From: Hyphomicrobiaceae bacterium
GTDB lineage: Bacteria; Pseudomonadota; Alphaproteobacteria; Rhizobiales; Hyphomicrobiaceae
Reading direction: 5' to 3'
NCBI GenBank assembly: GCA_022844275.1
Contig: JALHMB010000005.1
Location: 186,001-250,000 of the forward strand
Length of the DNA stretch: 64,000 bases
How positions within the stretch are numbered: position 1 is the stretch's first letter; every line of letters starts with the position of its first letter. Positions 1-8,793 of this stretch are shown one piece after another. Both the position numbers and the translations under genes were made by a program. The notes under the pieces are model-generated. The model worked only from the letters and a program-made list of their open reading frames with translations. It had not been told where the DNA came from and did no database searches.

Positions 1-683
1 TCATAGGCGCCGGCCAATTGGTACGTTCCCGTCGCCTCGGAGCGAAACGCTGCAAAATTGTCGCCGCACAGTGGCGACGCGACAGCGCAGAAATACTTAT
101 GCGGGATCTGCCAATAGCTTTTATTCTTGTAGCGCTCACCGGTCGATGGGTCGGCAAAGATGGGCTTTACGGGAATTGTCAGCCATGTCTCGAAGAAATT
201 ATCGGCATTGATAACATAAGCGGCTGCCCGAGGCTTGATTTTCTCCAACAACTTACCCGTGAAATTCATATTCTCGCCGGCACCAAAACCAAGCAAGTAA
301 TAGGAATTACTAGACCGAGAAAACCAATCCTTTGTTTCGGGCGTGGAGAAAGCCACTTGAAGACGACTGTCGCCGAGAAAGAGAACTCGCGCACGCGCTG
401 CGGCCGCCAGAGCGCGAGGCTCCAGTCCAAACCAAAAGGCGCCGTGTTCATAATTACCGTACTGGCGCGCGCTACACTCGGCGAGAAACGCATCGCCCGC
501 ATACCCGCGCGCCTGGCACGCGAAAATGCCATCGTAGCGTAGCTGATAGAGGTATGTGGCAACCGCAGCGAAGATAATAATTAGGATGTACGCAGTCGGC
601 CCAATGGCGGGCAGCCCGGCAAAACCTCGCCTTGATTCCGGCGCCGATGAAAGGCCTCGCGCGCCCGGCAGATCACCATCCAT
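1..683 (-). CDS. membrane-anchored SGNH-hydrolase-like protein (partial, cut by left edge)
   Basis: Reading the minus strand from ATG at 683 gives 227 codons with no stop before position 1, so the gene continues beyond the window. The protein has a charged N-terminus, one hydrophobic segment at about residues 29-46 (AYILIIIFAAVATYLYQ), then a soluble part containing VLFLGDSR (GDSR at 104-107). This resembles block I of SGNH/GDSL hydrolases, where the serine is the nucleophile. By analogy such anchored proteins modify surface polysaccharides, for example by acyl transfer or removal. That role is inference; the later catalytic Asp-His block lies outside the window. It is divergent from the glycosyltransferase at 893, which fits an envelope-polysaccharide setting. 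Base composition is A/T-richer than the rest of the window. The reading frame is solid; the function is not. Confidence 0.75.
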   Translation of the reverse strand, partial: MDGDLPGARGLSSAPESRRGFAGLPAIGPTAYILIIIFAAVATYLYQLRYDGIFACQARGYAGDAFLAECSARQYGNYEHGAFWFGLEPRALAAAARARVLFLGDSRLQVAFSTPETKDWFSRSSNSYYLLGFGAGENMNFTGKLLEKIKPRAAAYVINADNFFETWLTIPVKPIFADPSTGERYKNKSYWQIPHKYFCAVASPLCGDNFAAFRSEATGTYQLAGAY

Positions 684-892
684 GGTTACATTTCTCAACG
701 TCGGTGGGAGCCAGTACGTCTAAGCTGCAATCGGCGGCACCCTACCATGGGCAACTTATTGACGCTACTAGCCTTGGGCGCTAGCCTGAACCTGCGCTCG
801 AGCATGATTACTCTGTGACAATCCATTGCTGGTCGGAGCCATTGACGCGGCCTCCGTTGCGGCTCCAACGACTTATTTTCTGGATAAGGCTG

Positions 893-2122
893 ATGCCCCG
901 GTCACTGAGCTTCGCCAAGATTCCACCCCTCGCCACCGTTGCCTTCTTCATTGCCATCTGGGCCGCACTGTATGCACCCCTGCTGAATTTCTCCGTTTCG
1001 GATTTTAATGGCTTCGTTAAACCTTGGCTCGACTACATCAGGTCGCACGGAGGTTTCTCGGCGCTGTCCGATCCGTTCAGTGAGTACGCACCGCCCTATC
1101 TTTACTTATTGGCGACCGCAACCTACCTCCACATTCCCGTGAGCGATCAGGTCCTGGTCAAGCTCGTCAATATTCCGTTCGTGCTGCTCATATCTATTTC
1201 AATATTCGCCATTTGCCGGCATTTCGGAATGACGGTGAATTCCGCAACGGGCGCGGCCGCTGGTATCCTGATCCTGCCGACCGTTGGTATAAACGCGTTT
1301 GTATGGGGACAGGCGGATACGATCTATGCGTCGCTGCTGCTGCTCACGGCATTATTGGTTCTCAAGCAACGGCCTTATTGGGCCATAGCAATTTTTACCC
1401 TCGCCATTTCGACGAAACTGCAAGCCATTTTCCTCGGCCCGTTCATTTTGTTCATGATATTCGCGGGCCGTATTCCCTGGCGTTCCGCGATAGTCGCGCC
1501 GCCGGTCTATGCCGCAACGCTTCTGCCCGCGGCCCTTATCGGGCGGCCGCTAGGTCAGTTGCTTACGATCTATCTAGTGCAGGGGCGCTATTACAATACG
1601 CTCTCGATGAATGCGCCCAACTTCTACTTCTTCTTGGATTTCTTCGGAGGCGCCAGCAGGAACTGGCAGCTGTACAAGAAGATCACGATGGCCGGACTCG
1701 CGGTCGCGTCACTCGCTGGCGCACTCATCGCGCTCCTTGGCTGGGGTCGGAGGAATGTCAGTGACCGCGCCATTCTACTTGCTGCAACGGTCTCGATGAC
1801 TGTGATGCCGTACGTGCTGCCGAAGATGCATGATCGCTTCTTCTTTGGGGCTGACGTTTTCAGTTATGCGCTCGCTTGCGTGGCCCCGCAGTTCGTCTGG
1901 GCAGCGGTTGCGATGCAGGTCAGCTCGCTGCTGTCGTATGCCCCCGAATTCTCGCTGTATGTGCTGCCCGGCAGCAGTGAGAGCTGGAAGTGGGCCGTCG
2001 TCCTGGGCGCTGTCATCAATACGGTGGTCGTCGTGTACCTCTCGCGCTCGCTCTGGCGCGAGCTGACTCCGATCGGAGCCCCAAGCGATAGCACCCTGGG
2101 TCAGCCAGCATCGACGACATAA
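893..2122 (+). CDS. Gpi18-like polytopic GT-C glycosyltransferase / mannosyltransferase-like membrane protein
   Basis: About 409 residues, mostly hydrophobic, with eight or more predicted membrane spans. The first periplasmic loop carries acidic residues (SVSDFNGFVKPWLDYI). A later segment, FVWGQADTIYASLLLL, followed by AISTKLQAIFLGPF, matches the WGQxD...K(P/L)Q pattern of Gpi18-related integral membrane glycosyltransferases (GT-C fold). These use polyprenyl-phosphate sugars outside the cytoplasmic membrane. The acceptor is unknown. I chose the ATG at 893 (MPRSLSFAKIPPL) because an AAGG lies just upstream and the first membrane span then follows directly; the frame is also open from an upstream start at 815, which would add 26 residues. 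The gene ends 30 bp before the 3' end of tRNA-Leu and shares the A/T-rich composition of the left edge, suggesting acquired DNA. Substrate confidence is low. Confidence 0.75.
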   Translation: MPRSLSFAKIPPLATVAFFIAIWAALYAPLLNFSVSDFNGFVKPWLDYIRSHGGFSALSDPFSEYAPPYLYLLATATYLHIPVSDQVLVKLVNIPFVLLISISIFAICRHFGMTVNSATGAAAGILILPTVGINAFVWGQADTIYASLLLLTALLVLKQRPYWAIAIFTLAISTKLQAIFLGPFILFMIFAGRIPWRSAIVAPPVYAATLLPAALIGRPLGQLLTIYLVQGRYYNTLSMNAPNFYFFLDFFGGASRNWQLYKKITMAGLAVASLAGALIALLGWGRRNVSDRAILLAATVSMTVMPYVLPKMHDRFFFGADVFSYALACVAPQFVWAAVAMQVSSLLSYAPEFSLYVLPGSSESWKWAVVLGAVINTVVVVYLSRSLWRELTPIGAPSDSTLGQPASTT

Positions 2123-2151
2123 AGCGCGTCAGCGCCCCGCAAGCCAGGAGA

Positions 2152-2236
<85 letters not shown>

Positions 2237-2327
2237 AGGCGGGCATCAGTTAAGGGGGCCGCGGCCGCTTGTCAATCGCGCGCCCCCAGGGACGTTCCCC
2301 CGGAAGTCCAGCCGATACCCCCGTCCG

Positions 2328-3998
2328 CTACACATGCCCCTCGACCATGACCTCCAACAGCTTGGCGCCGGGCGTGGATGTCGCCTTGCGGAGCGCCGGC
2401 TCGAGCGCGGCCGGATCCGAAATGCGGTGCGCTTCGAGACCCATGGATTTCGCCAGCGCCGTGAAATCCACTTTCGGCTCGACAAAGTCCATGCCGACGA
2501 ACTGCTCGTTCTTATGGAAGAGCTTGAGGCGCTGCTTGATGATGCGATAGCCGCCATTGTTGCAGATGATGTAGGTGATCGGCAGCTTGTGGTGCGCCGC
2601 TGTCCAGAGCGCCTGGATGGAATACATCGCCGAACCATCGCCGACGATGCACACGACGGGGCGGTCCTTCTGGGCCATGGAAATGCCGACCGAGGCCGGC
2701 ACGCTCCAGCCGATGCCGCCCGAGGCAAGGCCGTGATAGCCATAGCGGTCGCGATAGGCGAGCAGGCTGTTCAACAGGCGACCGCTCGTGAGCGACTCGT
2801 TGACGACGACGGCGTCCTTCGGGATCGACTCGACAATCCGCAGCGTCATGAAATCCGGATTGATCGGCTTGCCCGCGACGTTCTCCTTCGCGTCGATCGT
2901 CGCGACGAGCTTCTTGCGCTTGGCCATCCAGTTGTTGGCCTTCAGCGCGGCGAGCGACTTCTCGGCGCGATCCTTGAGCGCCTTGCCGCCTTTCTTGACG
3001 AGAACCGGCGTCAGCGCCCGCAGCGTCTCGCGCACGTCGGCACGGACGGCCATCTCCGCCGCGTAGTTCTTGGCGAGATCCCAGTCATTGAGGCCGATCT
3101 GGATCATCGCGAGCTCCGGCGGCATCGGATCGATCTCGCTCCACACGGACATACGGATCGGGTCGGCGCCGAGCACGATCATCAGGTCGTAAGTCGCGAG
3201 CGCGGCACGGACGTCCGGCTGCTCGCGGTTGAGACCACCAATGTAGCAGGGATGCTCGGAGAGGAAGTGCGCGCCGTATGCCACGCTCTGCTGCAGCACG
3301 GGGCAGCCGAAGGCCTCCGCGAAATCCGCAGCCTCCTTGAGCGCATCGCTCTTCACGATCTCGTCGCCGACAATGATGATCGGGCGCTCGGCTTTGAGAA
3401 TGCGCGCCGCGAGCGAATCGAGCAGCTCATCGGATGGACGCACGCGGCTGTCGACGCGAGTCGACGCGCCGAGATCGATGCCGCCTTCGAGGTTGAGGAT
3501 GTCGCCCGGAAGCGAAATGAATACGGGGCCGGTCGGCGGCGTCATCGCGACCTTGGCGGCGCGCCGCATGATGCGCGGCAAATCCTCGAGACGCGTCACT
3601 TCGATCGCCCATTTGACGAGCGGCTCTGCCATGGGGACGAGGTTGTCGTAGAGCAGTGGCTCGGTGAGGCCGTGGCCCTGCTCCTGCTGCCCGGCAGTGA
3701 GGATGATCGGCGTACCCGTGAACTTCGCGTTGTAGAGCGAGCCGAGCGCATTGCCGAGGCCGGGCGCGACGTGGACGTTGCAAGCGGTGAGCTGACCCGA
3801 GGCGCGCGAAAAGCCATCCGCCATGGCGACGACGAGGCTCTCCTGCATGGCCATGACGTAAGTGAGGTCCGGATGCTCGGCGAGGGCGTGCATGATGGGC
3901 AGCTCGGTCGTGCCCGGATTGCCGAAAAGGTGCGTCACACCCTCGTCCTTGAGGACAGCGAGGAAGGCCGAGCGGCCGGTGATCTGGTTCTTTGCCAT
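2328..3998 (-). CDS. ThDP-dependent enzyme, benzoylformate decarboxylase / acetolactate synthase large-subunit type
   Basis: A 556-residue protein with the three-domain layout of thiamine-diphosphate decarboxylases. The N-terminal domain has GNPGTTELP and the cofactor-activating glutamate (E53 in AMQESLVVAMADGF). The histidine at 76 (NVHVAPG) sits where benzoylformate decarboxylase has an active-site His. The ThDP/Mg motif GDGSAMYSIQALWTA starts at residue 453 and ends at CNNGGY near 480. The order and wording of these blocks resemble benzoylformate decarboxylase (MdlC) more than acetolactate synthase, and no small subunit is adjacent. Likely reaction: decarboxylation of an aromatic or branched 2-oxo acid in the cytoplasm; the substrate is not visible. 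A GGAAGGA ribosome site precedes the ATG. It stands alone, divergent from the hydrolase at 4164. Confidence 0.85.
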   Translation of the reverse strand: MAKNQITGRSAFLAVLKDEGVTHLFGNPGTTELPIMHALAEHPDLTYVMAMQESLVVAMADGFSRASGQLTACNVHVAPGLGNALGSLYNAKFTGTPIILTAGQQEQGHGLTEPLLYDNLVPMAEPLVKWAIEVTRLEDLPRIMRRAAKVAMTPPTGPVFISLPGDILNLEGGIDLGASTRVDSRVRPSDELLDSLAARILKAERPIIIVGDEIVKSDALKEAADFAEAFGCPVLQQSVAYGAHFLSEHPCYIGGLNREQPDVRAALATYDLMIVLGADPIRMSVWSEIDPMPPELAMIQIGLNDWDLAKNYAAEMAVRADVRETLRALTPVLVKKGGKALKDRAEKSLAALKANNWMAKRKKLVATIDAKENVAGKPINPDFMTLRIVESIPKDAVVVNESLTSGRLLNSLLAYRDRYGYHGLASGGIGWSVPASVGISMAQKDRPVVCIVGDGSAMYSIQALWTAAHHKLPITYIICNNGGYRIIKQRLKLFHKNEQFVGMDFVEPKVDFTALAKSMGLEAHRISDPAALEPALRKATSTPGAKLLEVMVEGHV

Positions 3999-4163
3999 TG
4001 CAGCTTTTTCCTTCCCCAGGGCCTGCCCCGGTATCGGGACCGATATAGCGAATATTTGAGCGGGCGGGCGATTGTGTCCGGACTAATGATGCGCTACCTG
4101 CGCTGGCGACACAATCCGCGAGCCATGCGCGCGGCGCAAGCCGAGCCGCGAGAGAGGGGATCT

Positions 4164-5231
4164 ATGCGCCCGACACGGCGGCGCCTCATCAAGATGCTTT
4201 CGGCAACCGGCCTGCTCGGCGCCGGCGGCTATGCTGCGCTCGGCCCCAAGCGCGCCAATGCATACTACCAGGGCCCTGCGAGCGATCACTTCGACGGCAC
4301 GGTCTTCTTTAATCCCGGCGGTAAGCAGCCGGGCGGCGTTCACCGCGTTGCGCAGCTTTATTTCATGGAGAAATGGGAGAAGTGGCCGGCGAAGGTCGAA
4401 AGCCTCGTCACGGACAAACCACCCGCGAAGGTCAATGGTACGCGCGCGCGGATCACCTTCATCGGGCACGCGAGCTGGCTCATTCAGGCGGGCGGCCTCA
4501 ACATGCTCGTCGATCCGCACTGGTCTGAGCGCGCGAGCCCGTTCGCCAGCTTCGGGCCAAGGCGCTGCTGTGCGCCCGGCATTGCCTTCGAGGATCTGCC
4601 GCCGATCCACGCGGTGCTCGTGACGCACAATCACTACGATCATCTCGACCTGCCGACACTGGCGCGTCTGTGGGCACGCGACCGGCCGCGGATCATCACG
4701 CCGCTCGGCAATGACACGATCATGCGGCAGGGCATTCCCGATCTCGAAGTGGTGACCGTGGACTGGGGCGACCGCACCGAACTCGACAACGGCATTGTCG
4801 TGCACACCGAGCCGACGCAGCACTGGTCCGCACGCGGCACCCGCGACCGCCGGCACGCGCTTTGGGCAAGCTTCGTCATCGAGACTCCCGCCGGCCGCAT
4901 CTATGCTGTCGGCGACAGCGGCCTCGGCGATGGCCGCACGTTCCGTCACGTCGGCGCGCGGCACCCGGACATCCGCATGGCGCTGCTGCCGATCGGCGCC
5001 TATGAGCCCCGATGGTTTATGAAGCATCAGCACATGAACCCCGATGATGCGGTTCAGGCGCTCGAGCTCTGTGGAGCGCAAGCGGCGCTCGGCCACCACT
5101 GGGGCACTTTCCAGCTGACGACTGAGGCGCGCGACGCACCGCCCCAGGCGCTCGCCGACGCGCTCAATGCACGCGGCATCCCAGTGGAGCGGTTCCGCGC
5201 GGCGCAGCCCGGCGAGGCCGTCGAGATCTGA
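4164..5231 (+). CDS. Tat-exported metallo-beta-lactamase-fold hydrolase (NAPE-PLD/UlaG-like)
   Basis: A 355-residue protein. The N-terminus MRPTRRRLIKMLSATG followed by a hydrophobic stretch and AxA is a twin-arginine signal, implying folded export to the periplasm. The body has GHASWLI, then THNHYDHLD (the HxHxDH metal motif), a later AVGDSG and a C-terminal GHHWGTF, the order seen in the beta-lactamase superfamily-2 branch that includes NAPE-hydrolysing phospholipase D and UlaG-type enzymes. It probably binds two zinc ions and cleaves a phosphodiester or ester bond; a lipid substrate is possible but unproven. The start at 4164 is set by AGAGGGGA just upstream and by the signal peptide. The frame is open much further upstream, but that is a high-GC shadow over the oppositely coded gene at 2328-3998. 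Confidence 0.85.
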   Translation: MRPTRRRLIKMLSATGLLGAGGYAALGPKRANAYYQGPASDHFDGTVFFNPGGKQPGGVHRVAQLYFMEKWEKWPAKVESLVTDKPPAKVNGTRARITFIGHASWLIQAGGLNMLVDPHWSERASPFASFGPRRCCAPGIAFEDLPPIHAVLVTHNHYDHLDLPTLARLWARDRPRIITPLGNDTIMRQGIPDLEVVTVDWGDRTELDNGIVVHTEPTQHWSARGTRDRRHALWASFVIETPAGRIYAVGDSGLGDGRTFRHVGARHPDIRMALLPIGAYEPRWFMKHQHMNPDDAVQALELCGAQAALGHHWGTFQLTTEARDAPPQALADALNARGIPVERFRAAQPGEAVEI

Positions 5232-5339
5232 GCGATCCCTACCGCACCCGGCGCATCGCCGCACTGCATCGGTGAGCCCTCGCAGAGGCGCGCAGGGTGG
5301 GCTAACGTGCGCCCAGCCAATTCGGGAGGATCCGCGAGA

Positions 5340-6467
5340 ATGAAGATCAGAGGTGCCGTCCTTTATGAGCAGGGCCTGCCGCGTCCCTATGCCAAGAGTC
5401 AGCCACTCAAGATCGAGACACTCGACCTCGAAGGCCCGCGCGCCGGTGAGGTACTGGTCCAGGTGAAGGCGGCGGGACTCTGCCACTCGGATCTATCGAC
5501 CATTGAGGGCGTACGCCCTCGACCTCTGCCCATGGTGGTCGGCCACGAGGGAGCCGGCATCATCGCCGAGGTCGGTGCCGGCGTCACGGACGTCAAGCCG
5601 GGCGACGCCGTCGTATTTATCTTCGCGCCGAGCTGTGGGCACTGCCGTCAGTGCATCTCGCAGCGGCCATTCCTGTGCACGACTTTCAACGCGGCGCGCC
5701 AGAAGGGCGATCTCGCGACCGGCGGGCGACGCCTCAGCCTCAATGGTCAATCGATCGCGCACAATTCAGGGCTCTCCTGCTTCGCCGAATACGCGGTTGT
5801 GCCACGCAACTCCGTGCAGAAGATTCCCTCTGACGTACCGATGCACGACGCCGCGCTGTTCGGATGCGCGGTCGTGACCGGCGTCGGTGCGGCCGTGAAC
5901 ACGGCGGATGTGAAGCCCGGCGAGACGGTCGCCGTCGTCGGCCTCGGTGGCGTCGGACTGTCGTGCCTGCTTGGCGCGATCGTCGCGGGTGCGGGCCGCA
6001 TCATCGCGGTCGATGTTTCGGACGAAAAACTTGCTCTCGCACGCCAGCTCGGCGCGACGGACGCGTTCAACGCCAAGGATGCCGATTGCGTCGACCGGAT
6101 TCTCGCGACAACCGACGGCGGCGTCGATTCATCCTTCGAGATGGCCGGCTCGATCAAGGCGATGGAACTCGCCTACAAGATCACCGTACGCGGCGGACAG
6201 ACGGTGTCGGCGGGCCTCTCGCCGGCAACAGCACAGTTCCCGATCAATCACTATCAGATGGTACAGGACGGCCGCTCGGTGAAGGGCAGCTACATGGGCG
6301 GCTGCGTCATTGCTCGCGACGTGCCGCGCTACATCTCGCTCTACAAGGATCGCAAGCTGCCCGTGGACCGGCTGCGCAGCGCCCTCATCAAGCTCGACGA
6401 AGTAAATGAAGGCTTCGATCGTCTTGCCGATGCTGCGGTGGTGCGGCAGATGATCGTCTTCGATTGA
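5340..6467 (+). CDS. zinc-dependent alcohol dehydrogenase (MDR superfamily, class III-like)
   Basis: A 375-residue medium-chain dehydrogenase. Catalytic zinc ligands appear as C48 (GLCHSD), H69-E70 (GHEGAG) and C176 (FGCAVVTG). Four structural-zinc cysteines are at 99, 102, 105 and 113. The NAD-binding Rossmann motif GLGGVG is at 201-206, with an acidic residue (VDVSD) downstream favouring NAD. It oxidises an alcohol or aldehyde adduct in the cytoplasm. The overall pattern resembles the class III/aryl-alcohol branch; a specific substrate cannot be read from the sequence. GGGAGGA lies upstream of the ATG chosen here; an in-frame codon at 5307 would only add eleven residues. DUF2842 follows after 9 bp and is probably cotranscribed. 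Confidence 0.9.
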   Translation: MKIRGAVLYEQGLPRPYAKSQPLKIETLDLEGPRAGEVLVQVKAAGLCHSDLSTIEGVRPRPLPMVVGHEGAGIIAEVGAGVTDVKPGDAVVFIFAPSCGHCRQCISQRPFLCTTFNAARQKGDLATGGRRLSLNGQSIAHNSGLSCFAEYAVVPRNSVQKIPSDVPMHDAALFGCAVVTGVGAAVNTADVKPGETVAVVGLGGVGLSCLLGAIVAGAGRIIAVDVSDEKLALARQLGATDAFNAKDADCVDRILATTDGGVDSSFEMAGSIKAMELAYKITVRGGQTVSAGLSPATAQFPINHYQMVQDGRSVKGSYMGGCVIARDVPRYISLYKDRKLPVDRLRSALIKLDEVNEGFDRLADAAVVRQMIVFD

Positions 6468-6476
6468 CGGACGACC

Positions 6477-6692
6477 ATGCGCGCACGCACTAGAAAGCTC
6501 GTCGGGACGGTGCTGCTGCTCATCGTCCTCACCATCTACTCACTGCTGGTGATGCTGGCGGCGGCGGCCGTGCTGCCGGCGGGCGGTAAAATCGTGGAGC
6601 TGATCTTCTACGCCATTGCCGGCGTCGCGTGGGTGCTGCCGGCCGGCTATCTCATCAAGTGGATGTACGCAGCGCCGCCCGAAGCTTCCTGA
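6477..6692 (+). CDS. DUF2842 family small membrane protein
   Basis: A 71-residue protein beginning MRARTRKLVGTVLLLIVL, with two hydrophobic helices (about 9-31 and 38-60) and a short polar tail. Length, basic start and helix spacing match the DUF2842 family, which is restricted to alphaproteobacteria and has no known function. It lies 9 bp after the alcohol dehydrogenase gene, so the two are likely transcribed together. It is convergent with the glycosyltransferase at 6717. Confidence 0.85.
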   Translation: MRARTRKLVGTVLLLIVLTIYSLLVMLAAAAVLPAGGKIVELIFYAIAGVAWVLPAGYLIKWMYAAPPEAS

Positions 6693-6716
6693 GCTGAGGG
6701 CGCCGCAAGCGTCTGC

Positions 6717-7457
6717 TCAGTCTTCGCGCCAGTGTTGAGCAATCCAGGGCGTCGGACGAACGTACTTGTAGACTTTCTTGTACCACGGCGCGGGCCATGC
6801 GCCGTCGCGCGCCTCGTCCGGATCGGGCTTGCCGGTGAAGCAAACGACCTTCGTCCGGGGCGGAAGCTTGGCTGTCTGGAAGAAATTCAGCGGCCACGGC
6901 GGCATGAGCGTATGCTTGAAGCTGACGCACCACTCAGCGGGCCAGAAGTCCATGTTCCGGGCCGTGCGCGAGATGAATGTCTGACTGTTGGGAAAGCGTT
7001 GCGTCACGCCTTCAGGGTCCGCTACCAGGGTGTCGTAGATATACGTGCTTGCGCCGACACGAAACCGATAGACGGACGTATTGCCGATCTTCGATCCCAT
7101 CTGCGTCCAGTTCTCGATCACGCAGAACGTCGATTCCGGTTTGAAATCGAAGAAATCATCCATCGAACCTGTGATCACGACATCGAGGTCGAGGAACAGG
7201 ACGTCGCCGGAGATGCCCTCGAGCTTTTCCTGCCAGAGCGCGACCTTGCGCCAGGGATGATTGGCCTTCGACATCGGCAGCGCAACGACGGGCATCGGAT
7301 AAGTCGCGACATCAGGATGAATGCCAGACGGATCATCCGTGTAGCAGACGAGGCGGGTGTCCCGCTTCGTATTGCGTCGGATCATCGCCAAAAGACAGTT
7401 CACATACGCAGCTGGGTATCGGCTTCCCCACTTCGCACATATGACTGTCTGCACCAT
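6717..7457 (-). CDS. glycosyltransferase, GT-A fold, DxD motif
   Basis: A soluble protein of about 246 residues from the ATG at 7457. It starts MVQTVICAKWGSRYPAAYVN and contains CYTDDPSG and VLFLDLDVVITGSMDDFF. The LDLDVV segment is the metal/nucleotide-sugar-binding DxD seen in GT8-like transferases that retrieve a nucleotide sugar in the cytoplasm. No membrane segment is visible. The start at 7457 directly follows a purine-rich GGAGGGGGA; GTG at 7481 and ATG at 7469 are in frame alternatives. A polysaccharide deacetylase gene lies 147 bp upstream on the same strand, so the pair may act on one surface glycan. The sugar and acceptor are unknown. Confidence 0.82.
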   Translation of the reverse strand: MVQTVICAKWGSRYPAAYVNCLLAMIRRNTKRDTRLVCYTDDPSGIHPDVATYPMPVVALPMSKANHPWRKVALWQEKLEGISGDVLFLDLDVVITGSMDDFFDFKPESTFCVIENWTQMGSKIGNTSVYRFRVGASTYIYDTLVADPEGVTQRFPNSQTFISRTARNMDFWPAEWCVSFKHTLMPPWPLNFFQTAKLPPRTKVVCFTGKPDPDEARDGAWPAPWYKKVYKYVRPTPWIAQHWRED

Positions 7458-7604
7458 TCCCCCTCCCATGACCGCGGTCACGAATGCTCTTGGTCAGCAT
7501 AGCCGACCGGCGACACTTGACATGAACGCTCGAAGCGAACAAGTCGTCCACCAACGACAAAACTGTCGCACGACGTGGAAAACTGCAGTAAACGGAAACT
7601 GCCC

Positions 7605-8666
7605 TCAGACTGATGCCGAGGTCGGCAATCTGCGATGGGCGAGCCGACGGGACAAGGCGAACGGGGCACCCGAAAGCAGGACTTTCACGTAACGTGGCTT
7701 CTGGAGGTCGCCATCGAGGGCAATACGCGGCAGCGCGTTTAGGGCCATGCCATGGCGAGCCGTCAGCAGGCCATTGCCTGATGTTACGGCAGTCGCGAGA
7801 CCGGCCTCGCGGGCGAGTTCGAACTCTCTCGGACCCGCGCCTCCCTCGGGAAAGCTGAAATGGCGACACGGGCGCCCTACCTCACGCGCGACCCGAGCGC
7901 AGCTCACATCGATCTCGGCGCGGGCCTCAGCATAGGACAGCTGTCCTAGTGGTATGTGTCGGCGCGTGTGCGCGCCGATGGTGACGAGAGGATCGTGCGC
8001 GAGCTGCCGAGTCTCGTCCCAGTCCATGGCCAGCTCACGGCACAACCTGCTCATGTCCACCTCATGCTGAAGGCAGAGATCCGCGACGATCTCACGAGCA
8101 TCGCACTCGGACAGGTTTCTCAGCCATCCATTGATGGTGCCATAGGCGCGATTCTTCGCGGCGGGCTTCCGGCAGTCAAAGCTCTGCAGAGTTCCGTCGA
8201 TCCTCAGTTCGACGGCATCGACGTCGCGAATAAGCCTCTCAAGCGCACGCCACCACAGATCCCCGCATCCATCCGCAAAATCGCTCGCGACGTAGACGGC
8301 GAAGGGCCGCTCATAGCGCTTGAACACTGGATAGGCGTTATAGAGGACATCGCTATAGCCATCATCGAACGTGAAGCAGACGAACGGATGGTAGAGATCG
8401 CCTTCGGCGAGACGAGCACGCGCATCATCGAGCGAAACGATGTCGTAGCCGCGAGCGAGAACAAGCCGGATGGTGCGGTCTAGAAACTCCGGCGCAACCT
8501 CGAGGCGCCGGTTCGGCGCAAACGCCATCGGCGTCCCCGGCAGCACATGGTGAAGGGCAAAGATCGCGCCGGTGCCGCGCGTCAGGCGTGAGACGAGGTT
8601 GTCGATTCCCGAAAAATGGAGCGCGGAGAGCGACGCCTTCTGAAGGCTGGAAACACGCCCGCTCAT
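7605..8666 (-). CDS. polysaccharide deacetylase (NodB homology domain)
   Basis: 353 residues. The NodB-type metal-dependent deacetylase motifs appear in order: TFDDGYSD (motif 1, catalytic and metal Asp), HTRRH (motif 2, metal His pair), and FSFPEGG (motif 3). Family members remove N- or O-acetyl groups from polysaccharides such as chitooligomers or peptidoglycan. No clear signal peptide is present at the N-terminus (MSGRVSSLQKASLSALHFSG), so it may act in the cytoplasm on lipid-linked precursors, like deacetylases in glycan-assembly clusters. A glycosyltransferase follows on the same strand. The deacetylase fold is clear; the glycan is inferred only as some surface polysaccharide. Nothing else was seen in the 127 bp separating it from the hydrolase at 8794. 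Confidence 0.88.
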   Translation of the reverse strand: MSGRVSSLQKASLSALHFSGIDNLVSRLTRGTGAIFALHHVLPGTPMAFAPNRRLEVAPEFLDRTIRLVLARGYDIVSLDDARARLAEGDLYHPFVCFTFDDGYSDVLYNAYPVFKRYERPFAVYVASDFADGCGDLWWRALERLIRDVDAVELRIDGTLQSFDCRKPAAKNRAYGTINGWLRNLSECDAREIVADLCLQHEVDMSRLCRELAMDWDETRQLAHDPLVTIGAHTRRHIPLGQLSYAEARAEIDVSCARVAREVGRPCRHFSFPEGGAGPREFELAREAGLATAVTSGNGLLTARHGMALNALPRIALDGDLQKPRYVKVLLSGAPFALSRRLAHRRLPTSASV

Positions 8667-8793
8667 GCCTGGCCCCCTCGCGCCGCCGCGCCGTTCCTCA
8701 CATGATCCAGCACTTAAGCTGTGCAGTCGGTATGGGGATGTAAAGTGGCACGCTGAGGATTACGCGTTGAAACACTTTAGCGGCGAGAGATGG

